Source: Anaerolineae bacterium
GTDB taxonomy: Bacteria > Chloroflexota > Anaerolineae > JAAYZQ01
DNA length: 38,906 nucleotides
NCBI GenBank assembly: GCA_016929795.1
Contig: JAFGIA010000358.1
Span: 1-38,906 of the forward strand
Reading direction: 5' to 3'
This document shows, piece after piece, positions 23,922 through 33,400 of this stretch. The position numbers were made by a program, and so were the translations under genes. Below the pieces are notes generated by a model. That model was not told the DNA's origin. It saw nothing but the letters and a program-made list of their open reading frames with translations, and did not search any database. Position 1 is the stretch's first letter. Each line of letters starts with the position of its first letter.

Positions 23922-26900
23922 CTACTCGTACACCCTGACGATGACCGGGATATACACCTGGTAGAATGGCTCGATGTAGATTCTGATCGTATCGCTGCTG
24001 CTCATCCCCTCGCTGTCGGTCGCCGTCAGCGTGATCTGGTGCAGTCCTGCCGATAGACCGGTGACGCCGACGATCAAGCCGGTGCCCAGGTCGCCATCCC
24101 GATCCGAGGTCCATTGCAGGTTCGCGTCCGGGAGCGACGCCTCTTCCAGGTCAGAGACCAGGCCTTCCAGGATGATCTGGCCCCAGTGGGAGAAAACCGC
24201 CACCGACTTGGGCGAGACGATGTTCACCCAGGGCGGCTGCCCCTCTTTGGAAAAGGGCGCCGTGGTCGACTCGCTCTGGTTGATGTCGTCGGTGGCCAAC
24301 TGGCGCAGCCGGCAAGTGTTCTGGCAGCCGGGCAGGTTGTCCAGCTCTACCGCCATGCCCCATTGGCCCGTGATGTTTGAGCCGATCACCTGCCAGGTGG
24401 CCCCGTCGTCGGCGCTGTAGAGAATCGTGTTGGTCACGTCGTCGCCGTCGGCGTCGCCCGCGAGCCACGTGATCTCCCGCGAGCCGGTGGCTTCCCAGGC
24501 CTCAGCCGGAGCGGCAATGCCCACCAGCGGCGCCGATGCACCGGCGGCTTTGAGCACCGGCGTGGCGATGGCGCCACCGCTCAGCCGGATGCGGCGGGTG
24601 CCGGCCTCTTTGGGGACCACTTCTTGGAACATGGCAAACTGCTCCGCCTCGAACGCCAGCGTCGGGCTAAAGTGCCGCGCAAAGAGCACATTGTTCGAGG
24701 CATCCAGGAGCTCGATGAGATAGTCGCCTGTGCCGGGGTGATCCGAGGACCCGGCGGGCAGCATCTGCGTCCAGGCCGGCTCCAGCGTCGTCGTCCCCGT
24801 CGGCCCGATCGTGCCGTTGATGACCAGGTAGGGCTCGATCTGGGCCTCCGACGTGATGGCGGGGAGCGAGTCCAGGCCGGCGCCCGTGGCTGCCGCAGAG
24901 GTGCTGCCGGGGCGGAAGTGTTCGCGCATCCACTGCCAGGTCCACTCGGACATCCAGAGATCGTCGCAGTAGGTCATAAAGTCACGGACGGTCGCCGGAT
25001 CCAGAACGGTGAGGCTGTTGTCGTCGGCGATGTTTACCCCAAAGTCGCCGATGGAGCCATGGGGCATAAACACTGGATCGCCACTTACCGTCGCGTCCCG
25101 ATAGGATGGATATTCGTCGTTGAAGGGCCACGGCTCGTCGCACGACTCGACGTGCCACAACCCCTGGGAATGGCCAAGCTCGTGAGCTGTCCTCATCTGC
25201 TCGCCAAAGCTGTCGTCGGCCACCGACACGGCGAGCGGCGGGAGTGAAATCCCTCGGTGTCGTACCGTGTCGTCGGTGAGGTTCAGAAAGGCCACCTCGT
25301 CGCAGCCGGAGGCCTGGCCATAGTGAGAAGGGAGCGTGGCCAACAGGCCGGTAGCCGTCAGGAACAGGTTAAAGTCGTCCAGCCACGACTCGCCTGTGTC
25401 GAACGACAGGTAGGCGTGGTACGTGGACCCATGGATCAGGCGGAACTGGCTGGGTGAGACCGGATAGATCTGCCGGGTCAGGGCCAGGTTTTCGACGCGC
25501 TCGCTCAAAGTGGGCGTGGCGTTGCCGTGGGCGTGGGCCTGGAGGGGGTGGACAAAGACACAGAAGCGCTCACTCTCGTGGAAGGTCACGTCCAGGCTGA
25601 CCGAATTGTACACGTCAAAGTTGCCCAGCCCCTCAGGTGGGTTCTGGTGGGGGTTGACGGTGGCGATCAGGGTGATCGCCCCCGGCTCCGTCCACTCGGG
25701 CGGCAGGATAAAGTTCAAGCTCTTGTTGGGATCGGAGCGCTGGTCCAGATAATCCTCACCCGGCACCAGGGTCACGCGCTGCTCCGCATAGATCGGCGAA
25801 CCGGGCAGTGGGGTCGCTCCGTGGTAGCCCTCCAGCTTGCCGTTCACACCGGGCACGTCGATGGTCACACCCATCGCCTCGCCGTACACGCGGACCAGCG
25901 TTTTCTTGCCGGCGATCAGGGCAGTCGGGTCGGAGTGGGGGTCGGAGGGCGTGGGCCCGATCTGCCTCCAGCTCTGGATGGCCTGGGTGACCTCCATGCC
26001 GCATTGGGTAACACCGCACTCCTCCTCGCTTCCGGCGCGGATATCGAGCGTATCCGGCCAATAGGTGGGCGGGGGGGCGTATTCACGCGGATGGTAGAAG
26101 GCATTGACTGTGGCGATGACCGTGTGCCCGGCAGTATCGCTGGCGGTCACGTGGAGCAGGTTTTCACCTTCCTGGAAGGCGGGGGTGCCAAAGAACCAGT
26201 AGCGCCACAAGCCATCCGCTTCTCTCCATTGCCGGTCTGCCAGGGCATAGGTTCCGGTTTCCAGCGGCGTCTGGATGGTGATCGTATCCTCCAGCTCGAC
26301 GTCCTCGTCTATGTAGCCTGACACGCCCAGGCCGGCCACCGTGGCGGCAGGTGCAGGGTGGGTGATGTGCACGTCAGGTGGTGTCGTGTCCACGGGCGGT
26401 GGAATCGATGGCCCCTCCCGCTCGTGGATCGTGATGTCGTCGACGGTTTCGGCATCCACCCAACCATACGACACCATAAACTCGTCGATCGCCTCATCGG
26501 GACCTGCTTCCACGGTGAGCTGCACCAAGTAGTCGATGGTGCCAATTGGCAGGACCACCGTGTCCGTCCCCACGAGGCCTGTGGGGCCGGTGGCGGTCAG
26601 CACGGCTGTGACTTCAAACACACTCGCCTTGGTCACCCACAGGCTGACCGAGTCGGCCTGGAAATCGAGCGTAAACCTCAACGGTGGACCTGGAAGATCG
26701 CCAGCGTTGCTCAGAACCTGACTGGGGGACGACAGCCAGTCCGCCATCACCACCTCTGGGGTAGCGTTAGAAGTAATGGTGATCCCCAGGTGCTCGTAGG
26801 CCTGGTGGGTTGTGTCAAAGACATAGCCCACCTCCAGGGATTCGAACCCGAGGTGTTCGTCCGCCAGGGCAGGGGCCGGCCCGGTCCCGGCGACCGCCAG

Positions 26901-26939
26901 GAACAGTAAGATGCCAACCAGTAGTAACCTCTTTGCCAT
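23922..26939 (-). CDS. Secreted metzincin-like zinc metalloprotease, multidomain
   Basis: The 1005-residue protein has a signal peptide (MAKRLLLVGILLFLAVAG, then TGPAPALA at about residue 26). The N-terminal half is beta-rich with a PPDVHITHPAPAATVAG-type Ig segment. The extended zinc motif HELGHSQGLWH is at residues 586-596, with a probable Met-turn DFMTYC at 653-658. The histidine spacing HExxHxxGxxH is the metzincin signature. The C-terminus contains Ig-like segments (WVNIVSPKSVAVF, TLTATDSEG) and ends in YQVYIPVIVRVYE, a tail of the YLPLIxR kind common on secreted Chloroflexota proteins. The start at 26939 is chosen because GAGGAGGA lies 7 bases upstream. Substrate unknown. A small hypothetical gene ends 33 bases upstream and may share its transcript. 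Confidence 0.87.
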   Translation of the reverse strand: MAKRLLLVGILLFLAVAGTGPAPALADEHLGFESLEVGYVFDTTHQAYEHLGITITSNATPEVVMADWLSSPSQVLSNAGDLPGPPLRFTLDFQADSVSLWVTKASVFEVTAVLTATGPTGLVGTDTVVLPIGTIDYLVQLTVEAGPDEAIDEFMVSYGWVDAETVDDITIHEREGPSIPPPVDTTPPDVHITHPAPAATVAGLGVSGYIDEDVELEDTITIQTPLETGTYALADRQWREADGLWRYWFFGTPAFQEGENLLHVTASDTAGHTVIATVNAFYHPREYAPPPTYWPDTLDIRAGSEEECGVTQCGMEVTQAIQSWRQIGPTPSDPHSDPTALIAGKKTLVRVYGEAMGVTIDVPGVNGKLEGYHGATPLPGSPIYAEQRVTLVPGEDYLDQRSDPNKSLNFILPPEWTEPGAITLIATVNPHQNPPEGLGNFDVYNSVSLDVTFHESERFCVFVHPLQAHAHGNATPTLSERVENLALTRQIYPVSPSQFRLIHGSTYHAYLSFDTGESWLDDFNLFLTATGLLATLPSHYGQASGCDEVAFLNLTDDTVRHRGISLPPLAVSVADDSFGEQMRTAHELGHSQGLWHVESCDEPWPFNDEYPSYRDATVSGDPVFMPHGSIGDFGVNIADDNSLTVLDPATVRDFMTYCDDLWMSEWTWQWMREHFRPGSTSAAATGAGLDSLPAITSEAQIEPYLVINGTIGPTGTTTLEPAWTQMLPAGSSDHPGTGDYLIELLDASNNVLFARHFSPTLAFEAEQFAMFQEVVPKEAGTRRIRLSGGAIATPVLKAAGASAPLVGIAAPAEAWEATGSREITWLAGDADGDDVTNTILYSADDGATWQVIGSNITGQWGMAVELDNLPGCQNTCRLRQLATDDINQSESTTAPFSKEGQPPWVNIVSPKSVAVFSHWGQIILEGLVSDLEEASLPDANLQWTSDRDGDLGTGLIVGVTGLSAGLHQITLTATDSEGMSSSDTIRIYIEPFYQVYIPVIVRVYE

Positions 26940-26972
26940 CGTTTGTCCTCCTCTCTTACTCATAGAACCAGA

Positions 26973-27176
26973 TCATTTCAAACCTGGCCCATCCTGATCA
27001 GCCAGGCCGGCGATCTGCTGTTCCAGAAAAACCAGCAGTTTGTCCAGGCTGTCGAAAGATGCTGCCTGGCCGCTGCTGACCTGCTGCACCGATCCCCGCC
27101 AGTTGGGGCTGCCTGCCTCGCGCCAGATGCGGACGACGAACGCATGTCGGCTGGCAGCGGCCTTGCTGTGAGCCAT
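26973..27176 (-). CDS. Small hypothetical protein
   Basis: The 67-residue frame reads SRHAFVVRIWREAGSPNWRG, then QQVSSGQAASFDSLDKLLVF and a short helical end. I recognise this pattern (HAFVVRIWRE, a tryptophan, V.SG, then D.LD.LL.F) as a small conserved hypothetical protein of Chloroflexota, but no function is known. The start is uncertain: ATG at 27176 has AGAGG 4 bases upstream; ATG at 27194 sits directly after the T-run of a terminator and would have no leader. It lies 33 bases before the metalloprotease start. Confidence 0.6.
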   Translation of the reverse strand: MAHSKAAASRHAFVVRIWREAGSPNWRGSVQQVSSGQAASFDSLDKLLVFLEQQIAGLADQDGPGLK

Positions 27177-27196
27177 TGCCCTCTTACTCTCCATGT

Positions 27197-27228
27197 AAAA
27201 ACTGCCACCCATTTCTGGGTGACAGTTT
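27197..27228 (-). terminator. Rho-independent terminator of the cyclase/BTAD operon
   Basis: On the minus strand AACTGTCACCCA, a GAAA tetraloop, TGGGTGGCAGTT and TTTTT. The stem has one G-U type pair. It lies 50 bases after the BTAD gene stop. Confidence 0.85.
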
Positions 27229-27278
27229 AGCAGGGAGCTATCTCGGGAATATCTCTTCTGGACAGCGCGTGGGGCAGA

Positions 27279-30200
27279 CTATTCCGACATTTTTCTCCGC
27301 GTCGGTGGCAGATCAGGGTGTTCCTGACGCAGGGCAGCCATGTCCCGCTCGACCGTGCGCTCGCTGACCCCCAGGGCGTCGGCCAGGTGGTGGTAGGCGG
27401 GCACGGCCCCCTGGCTCTGTGCTTCGGCCAGCAGCCGCAGCAGGCGGTGGCGGCGGCGATCCACCTTGTGGGGAATGGCGGCGTCATCCGGCCTGTCCAC
27501 CGCCCAGGACACCACCACATATTCGTCGTCACGTAGCGGGCGGCCCAGGGGTGCATCGGCGCGGGGCAAACGCGCCGATGCACCCCTGGGCCGCCCGGCC
27601 CCGTGAGCAGCCGCTTCGGCCTGGTGCACCCGGACGAGTGTCCGGGCGCAGGTATCCAGTCCATCGGGATGTTCGATCTCGGCAAAGATGGAGCGGGCTG
27701 TTTCCAGCCTCTCGCGGGCAATGGCCGGGTCGCCCTGGGCCAGGGCCATCCGCCCCAGGTTGTGCCAGCACCAGGCCGTGCCCCGCAGGTCGCCGATCTG
27801 CTGGCGCAGGGCCAGGGAGCGGGCAAAGTAGGATGCTGCCTCTGCGAAATTGCCCCGCTCCAGGTGGACCAGGCCCAGGCTGTTGAGGCAGCGGGCCAGG
27901 CCGTATGGATCGCTGCCGATCTCTTCAAAGAGGGCCAGCGCTTGGTGCAATGGGGGCAGGGCCTCATCGGAGCGGCCCTCTGTCCAGGCACTGAGGCCCA
28001 GGTAGGTCAGGCTGGTTGCCTGCAAGCCCGGTGGGGGCGTCTCCTCCGGCATGGCGGCCAGGGCCAGCCGGGCATAATGGCTGGCTCTGGCATAGTCGTA
28101 GCGCAGAAAGTAGAGAAAGCTCAGCCGGTTTAGCACCCGCGCCGCGCTCCGCCAATCCCCCAGGTCAACCCACAGCCGATGTGCCTGGCTGAAGGCAGCC
28201 TCAGCCCGTTCATATTCGCCCATGAAATTGTAGACCTGGCCACGTTTCTCGGCCAGATCCGCCCGCCAGCAGTCCAGTTCATCCGCCGGCATCGAAACCC
28301 GGCCTTCGGCCAGCCAGGTATCGGCGTTGTAAAAGTGGTCGAGGGCCTGTTGGTGGGCATAGACGGCCTGGGCGCGCTCGCCGGCCTGCCGGGCATAGAC
28401 CACGGCCTGGGCCCAGTTCTGGCCCAGGGCATAGTGGTGGGCGAGGGCCTCCACCTGATCGGGATGCAAGGCCTCCAGCGTCCCGGCCACACGCCGGTGC
28501 CACCGGCGTCGCCGGGCCGGACTGGACCGGCCGTAGACGAGCTGGCGAGTTGTCTCGTGGACAAAGCAGTAGCCCACGAGATCTTGCGTGTCGGCCAGCA
28601 GGCCGCGACGGACGAGTTCATCGGCTGCGTCGAGAAGGAGTTCTTCCTCTTCGCCGCTGGCGGCCAGCCACAGGTCAAATGCCACACGGCGACCGATGAC
28701 GGCGGCAATGCCCAACAGATCCTGCGCGGGCGGCGACAGGCGCGCCACCCGCTGCTCGATGCCCTGGGCGATGCTACGCGGTATCGGCATCTCGGCATAC
28801 CGGTTCGATGCCTGGTCCCATGGCGTCTGCCAGTCGCCAGCCTCGTCGCGATATAAAAGCCCTTCGTCTACGAGCAGCCGCAGCGTCTCGGTGAGAAAAA
28901 AGGGGTTGCCTTCGGTCTGGGTAAATAACCGCCGGCTGAAGTGAGGCGCAGGCTGTGCCAGGCCCAGCGCACGCTGGATCAGAGACGCAGTTTCTACTTC
29001 TGTCAGGGGGGCCAGCTCAATCTGCTGTGGAATATGCGTTGCTGCCAATCGGGCCAACGCCTGGTGGATCAAGGGCTGTTCCTCCAACTCCTCAGGCCGA
29101 AGAGTGCCGACCATCAGCAGGTACGAATGGGGCAGCCTGGGCAAGAGCACGCGCAGGGCCTCAAAACTGGCGGGGTCTATCCAGTGCACGTCCTCCAGGA
29201 TGACCAGGTGCGGCGTGGTTCGATCTGGTCCATGGTGTCCCAGGGTCAAGAAGGCCTGGGCCAGGGCTTCCAGCAGGCGCGCCCTGGCCTGGCCTGGCTC
29301 CATGGCCGGCGGCGGTGGAGCCCACCCCGGCACGAGACGGGCCAATTCTCCACGCCAGGCGGCGGGTAGGGGATCCAGGTCGGCAGCCTGCAGGGCCTCG
29401 ACCAGGGGCTGGTAGGGCACCGGCGCCGATAGCTCGCAGCAATGACCCCAGAGAACCGTACATCCTCGCCAGGCCGCATCGCGAGCCAGTTCTTGCACCA
29501 GCCGCGTCTTGCCCACCCCCGCGCTCCCGGCGAGCAGCAGCAGCCCTCCCCGCCCGTCCATAGCCTGTTCCAGGTGGCATGCCAGCTCGGCCCGTTCTGC
29601 CTCGCGGCCCACCAGGGGGATGCGATGGGGCTGGCCCACCAGGGACACAGGGTGTATGTGAGGAACCAGGGGCAAATGTGGTACCCTGGCTTCCCGGGCC
29701 TGGGCGGCAATCTCGTCCGCCAGGGCAATCGTCGTGGCCGAGGGTTGGGTAGCCAGCTCGTCGGCCAGCACCTGGCAGCAGAGTGCGTACTGTTGCAACG
29801 CTTCGCCATCCCGCCCCAGCACGTGGCAGAGGCGCATGACCTCGCAGTGTGCATCTTCGCGCAGCGGATCCTCGCCTGCCAGGCGGCGGGCGTAGGCCAG
29901 CGCCCGCTCATACTCCCGCCGCGCCTTCAGGCCTTCCCCCATCTGCTCCAGCACACCCAGGAACATTTCGTGCAGCCGCTCCCGCTCGACGAGCAGCCAA
30001 TCGTCATAGTAGCCGGCCAAAAAGTCGCCTGTGTAGTGCTCCACGCACAAGGCGCCCTGCTCCAATGCGTCTGCCCCGCCCTGTATGCATTGGGCATAGT
30101 GCATCGTGAATTGTTCGACGTCGATCCAGACGGGCAGCTCGGGGTGGAGTTGAACAGCATTGCCTTCGGTGAGCAACACGGCATGGGGGGTGAGGGTTGT

Positions 30201-30422
30201 GCGGATCTGCCACAGGGCGTGGCTCAGGCGGCGGCGGGCGACATCGTCCGGCAGGTCGGGGCAGAAGGTGCCGGCCAACAGGTCACGGGTGTGGGGCCGG
30301 TGGCGGTAGGTGGCCAGGTAGGCAAAGAGGGAACGAGCGGCCGCTCCGGGGATCGGTGGCCGGGGCGCATCGCCCCAGGCCAGGGCCAGGCCGCCCAGCA
30401 GGCGGATGTGCAGGGCCGGCAT
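27279..30422 (-). CDS. BTAD-type regulator: winged helix, AAA/NACHT-like ATPase, TPR array and C-terminal HTH
   Basis: The 1047-residue protein begins MPALHIRLLGGLALAWGDAP, the winged-helix start of SARP-type regulators, followed by the BTAD domain (about 95-240). The ATPase has Walker A AGSAGVGKTRL and Walker B LVILEDVHWIDPAS (about 270-620). TPR-like helices follow (about 640-960). At the C-terminus HRLLRLLAEA and HHLADALGVSERTVERDMAA form a second helix-turn-helix. Such proteins are signal-dependent transcriptional activators. A 27-bp perfect palindrome at 27537-27597 encodes the in-frame linker GRPRGASARLPRADAPLGRP before the HTH. The ATG comes one base after the TGA of the cyclase gene (TGACATG), so translation is coupled. 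A terminator follows. Confidence 0.88.
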   Translation of the reverse strand: MPALHIRLLGGLALAWGDAPRPPIPGAAARSLFAYLATYRHRPHTRDLLAGTFCPDLPDDVARRRLSHALWQIRTTLTPHAVLLTEGNAVQLHPELPVWIDVEQFTMHYAQCIQGGADALEQGALCVEHYTGDFLAGYYDDWLLVERERLHEMFLGVLEQMGEGLKARREYERALAYARRLAGEDPLREDAHCEVMRLCHVLGRDGEALQQYALCCQVLADELATQPSATTIALADEIAAQAREARVPHLPLVPHIHPVSLVGQPHRIPLVGREAERAELACHLEQAMDGRGGLLLLAGSAGVGKTRLVQELARDAAWRGCTVLWGHCCELSAPVPYQPLVEALQAADLDPLPAAWRGELARLVPGWAPPPPAMEPGQARARLLEALAQAFLTLGHHGPDRTTPHLVILEDVHWIDPASFEALRVLLPRLPHSYLLMVGTLRPEELEEQPLIHQALARLAATHIPQQIELAPLTEVETASLIQRALGLAQPAPHFSRRLFTQTEGNPFFLTETLRLLVDEGLLYRDEAGDWQTPWDQASNRYAEMPIPRSIAQGIEQRVARLSPPAQDLLGIAAVIGRRVAFDLWLAASGEEEELLLDAADELVRRGLLADTQDLVGYCFVHETTRQLVYGRSSPARRRRWHRRVAGTLEALHPDQVEALAHHYALGQNWAQAVVYARQAGERAQAVYAHQQALDHFYNADTWLAEGRVSMPADELDCWRADLAEKRGQVYNFMGEYERAEAAFSQAHRLWVDLGDWRSAARVLNRLSFLYFLRYDYARASHYARLALAAMPEETPPPGLQATSLTYLGLSAWTEGRSDEALPPLHQALALFEEIGSDPYGLARCLNSLGLVHLERGNFAEAASYFARSLALRQQIGDLRGTAWCWHNLGRMALAQGDPAIARERLETARSIFAEIEHPDGLDTCARTLVRVHQAEAAAHGAGRPRGASARLPRADAPLGRPLRDDEYVVVSWAVDRPDDAAIPHKVDRRRHRLLRLLAEAQSQGAVPAYHHLADALGVSERTVERDMAALRQEHPDLPPTRRKMSE
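27537..27597. repeat. 27-bp perfect palindrome inside the BTAD gene
   Basis: Positions 27537-27563 are the exact reverse complement of 27571-27597, with a 7-base GGGCAAA loop. The arm core is CCCAGGGGTGCATCGGCGCG. The insertion stays in frame between the TPR region and the C-terminal helix-turn-helix. Confidence 0.85.
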
Positions 30423-30423
30423 G

Positions 30424-33400
30424 TCAGGGCGCCCCTGGCCTGGCCTGGTAGGCGGCGACGAGCTCGCGGTGGGCGGACACGTTTTCCAGGAAGGAGTGCC
30501 GCAGCGCTTCGTCCTTGATCTTGGCCGCTCGCTCCTGGAGCAGGGCATGGGCTGTGTTCAGGATGTCCCAGGCGCGGGGGTCCTGTGCTGCCTGCAGGAT
30601 CTGGTAGCAAGTCAGGTAGACTCGGAAAGGTTCATCGATACCGTACAAAGTACCAGCCTCCAAACAGCCCAGAATCTCCTCCACGTGGGCACCGGCTTGA
30701 ATCAGATCCCCCTGCGAGAAGGCCATGTGTGCCAGGCCCGCTAGAGGTTCCACAATGAGTTGGGGTGTGTCTACCTCCCTGCACAGATCTGTGGCCTGCT
30801 GATAGGCCGCGATGGCCTCGGTCGGATTTCCCAGTCCCAGTTGCGCATAACCCAAGTTCCACAAGGCATATGCTTCGCCTTCCTGGGAACCTTGGTCTCG
30901 TGCAAAATGTAGGGTCTGTAGAGCATATTCTTGAGCGGCAGTGTAATCGCCGCTCTGCTGGAGCAACAGGGTCAAGCTGCTCAAACTCTGCCCTTCGCAT
31001 CCCCGATCGCCGATGGCACGGCTGAGGACCAGAGATCGCTCCAGGTGAGGCAGGGCACCGGCATAGTCGCCCACGTCAAGGCAAGTCGCACCGATGTTGA
31101 CGAGTATACGCCCCTCGAGCCACCGGTCCTCAACCTCGCGCGCGATGGATAGGGCTTGCTCAAAGTGAGCGAGGGCTCCGATATGATCTGCTGTCTCCAG
31201 AGTCACTATGCCAAGGCCATTAAGGGTCATGCCCAGCCTTCGCCGGTCGCCGATCTGGCGCTGGATACGCAGAGCTCGCTCATGATACTCCCGGGCGCTG
31301 GCATAATCAGCTCGCCTCCGGGCAACGAGCCCAAGGTTGCTGAGTGTAGGTGCCTCGCTTAGAGAGTCGCCAATCTCGCGCGAGGCCTGTAACGCCTGCT
31401 CATAGTAGATCTGAGCCTGATCCAGGTCATTCCGGGAAAAGAAGGTGGTGCCCAGATCACGCAGACTCTCTGCCTCCACCAAGCGAGACGACGCGTTCTG
31501 AGCTCTCTCAATGGCTCTTTCCAGTTGGTGCTGCGCTGCATCAAAGTCTTTCTGGCGCGAGAGAACACGTCCCCAGCACCGGTAGCCAGCCGCCTCAAGG
31601 TGTACGTCCTGGGCGGCCTGGGCCAGGCGGATGGTCTCCTGCGCAGCCGCAACAGCGGCCGGATAGTCGCCGATTGCCTCGGTGTAGTTGGCCTGGCGCA
31701 GGGCGACCTTTGCCTGCAGCCTGTCATCGCCCAGGGCATTGGCCACTTCTGCCAAAGTGTGCAGATCCTGCCGTTGGGCCTCGCGGTCGCCTTGCAGATC
31801 GTATACTTCTTCCCGGGTCAACAGCAGGGCATACCGACCCGCCAGGTCACCCTCCGCCGTCAGCGCCAGGGCGCGGCTGAGGTAGGCCACCGCCTCGGCG
31901 TTGGCGTACTGGGCAGCGGCCTGCTCACCGGCCAGGCGGGCATAGCGCCGCTCCTGGGCCACCTCTTCTGCTCCATGCCAGTGGTAGACCAACAAGGGGT
32001 AGTAGGGAGCCAGGTGGGCGGCGTACGCCTGCTCGTACCAACTGGCCACCGCGCGGTGCAGCTCACGCCGCTGGGCAAAGAGCAGCGTATCGTAGGCTAC
32101 CTGCTGGATGATGATGTGTTTGAAGAGGTAGCTCAGCTCTGGCTCCAGCGCCTCCAGCGGCGTCAGGTCGCGGCGGGCCAGGTCGTCCAGGTGGGTGCGC
32201 AGCAGGTCCTCGATCACCTGCCGAGGGTGTACAGCGCGCACCGTGCGGTAGAGAAAGCTGCGCCCGACGACGGCCGCCACCTTGAGCGTCAACTGTTCCT
32301 CGGGCGGCAGGCGGTCGATGCGCGACAGCACTACGCCCTCCACCGTGCCGGGCACCTGTGCATAAAGTGCCTCCAGATCGGCCGCCAGGGTGCACGTCGC
32401 CTCTTTGATGACGAGGGCACCGCTGTCGCGCAGGGCGTGGGCCAGCTCCTCGGCAAAGAAGGGGTTGCCCCCTGCCCGCTCTCGCACCAGGTCCGCCACC
32501 TGGGTCGGCAGGGCCTCGGGCGGCAGGCCCAGCCGGGCGGCCGCCAGCGTGACCACTTCTGCGGGGGGCATGGCTGCCAGGCGCACCGTCTCCGCTCCTT
32601 CCAGGTGGGTCAGGGCGGTGTAGGCCGCCAGCAGTGGCTCCTCCAGGGGACGGAGGGCCAGCAGCAGCAACAGCGGCCGGTCGTGCAGCGCCCGGCCCAC
32701 GGCCAGGGCCAGATCCCAGGAGAGGGAGTCGAGCCAGTGGGCGTCTTCCAATACCAGGGCCAGAGGGTGGCGTTGGGTCGCGTTTTTCAGCAGGTCCACC
32801 ACCAGCCAGGTGAGGCTCTCGCGGCGCAGCTTGGGGTCAAAGCCCCGGGTCAGGCCGGTTTCGGGCAGGTCCAGAGGTAGCACGTCATTAAGCAGGGGGA
32901 TGCGCTCCACCAGGGCGGGGTCCACGGCGGCTACTTGCTCCCGCACCCGGCGCTGCTGTTCCACCAGGGCGTCCGCCACGTCTGCCTGCGCCTCCAACCC
33001 AAAATAGCCGGCCAGCAGGTCGCGCCAGGCGCGGTAAGGCGTCCCCTGCTCGATGCTCTGGCCGGCGCCCTCCAGCCAGGCCGCGTTGCTTTCGCGGGCC
33101 AGGGGCGCCAGCTCGGCCAGCAACCGGCTCTTGCCGATGCCCGCCTCGCCCTCCAGCAGCACCACCCGCCGCTGGCCCGAGATTGTCTCCTCCAGGAGCC
33201 GGGCCAGGGTCGCCCTCTCGGCCTGCCGCCCGACCAGGGCGCCCGCCAGGCGAGGGCCCTGCTCCCTGCGGCGCGCCAGCGGGCGGTAGAGTGGAAGCGG
33301 GCCGGCTATCCCCTTGACTTTTACCGGCGGCAGCGCCTCCCAGATCCATTCCGTCCTGGCCGCACGGTAGATGCGCTGGCTGCAGCGGACCTCACCTGGC

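Noticed and set aside
29442..30518. 358-codon plus-strand frame opposite the BTAD gene
   Set aside because: Antisense shadow; the minus strand shows BTAD and Walker motifs.
31525..32880. 451-codon plus-strand frame inside the cyclase gene region
   Set aside because: Gln/Gly/Val-rich shadow of the TPR and ATPase coding sequence; no domain or ribosome site.
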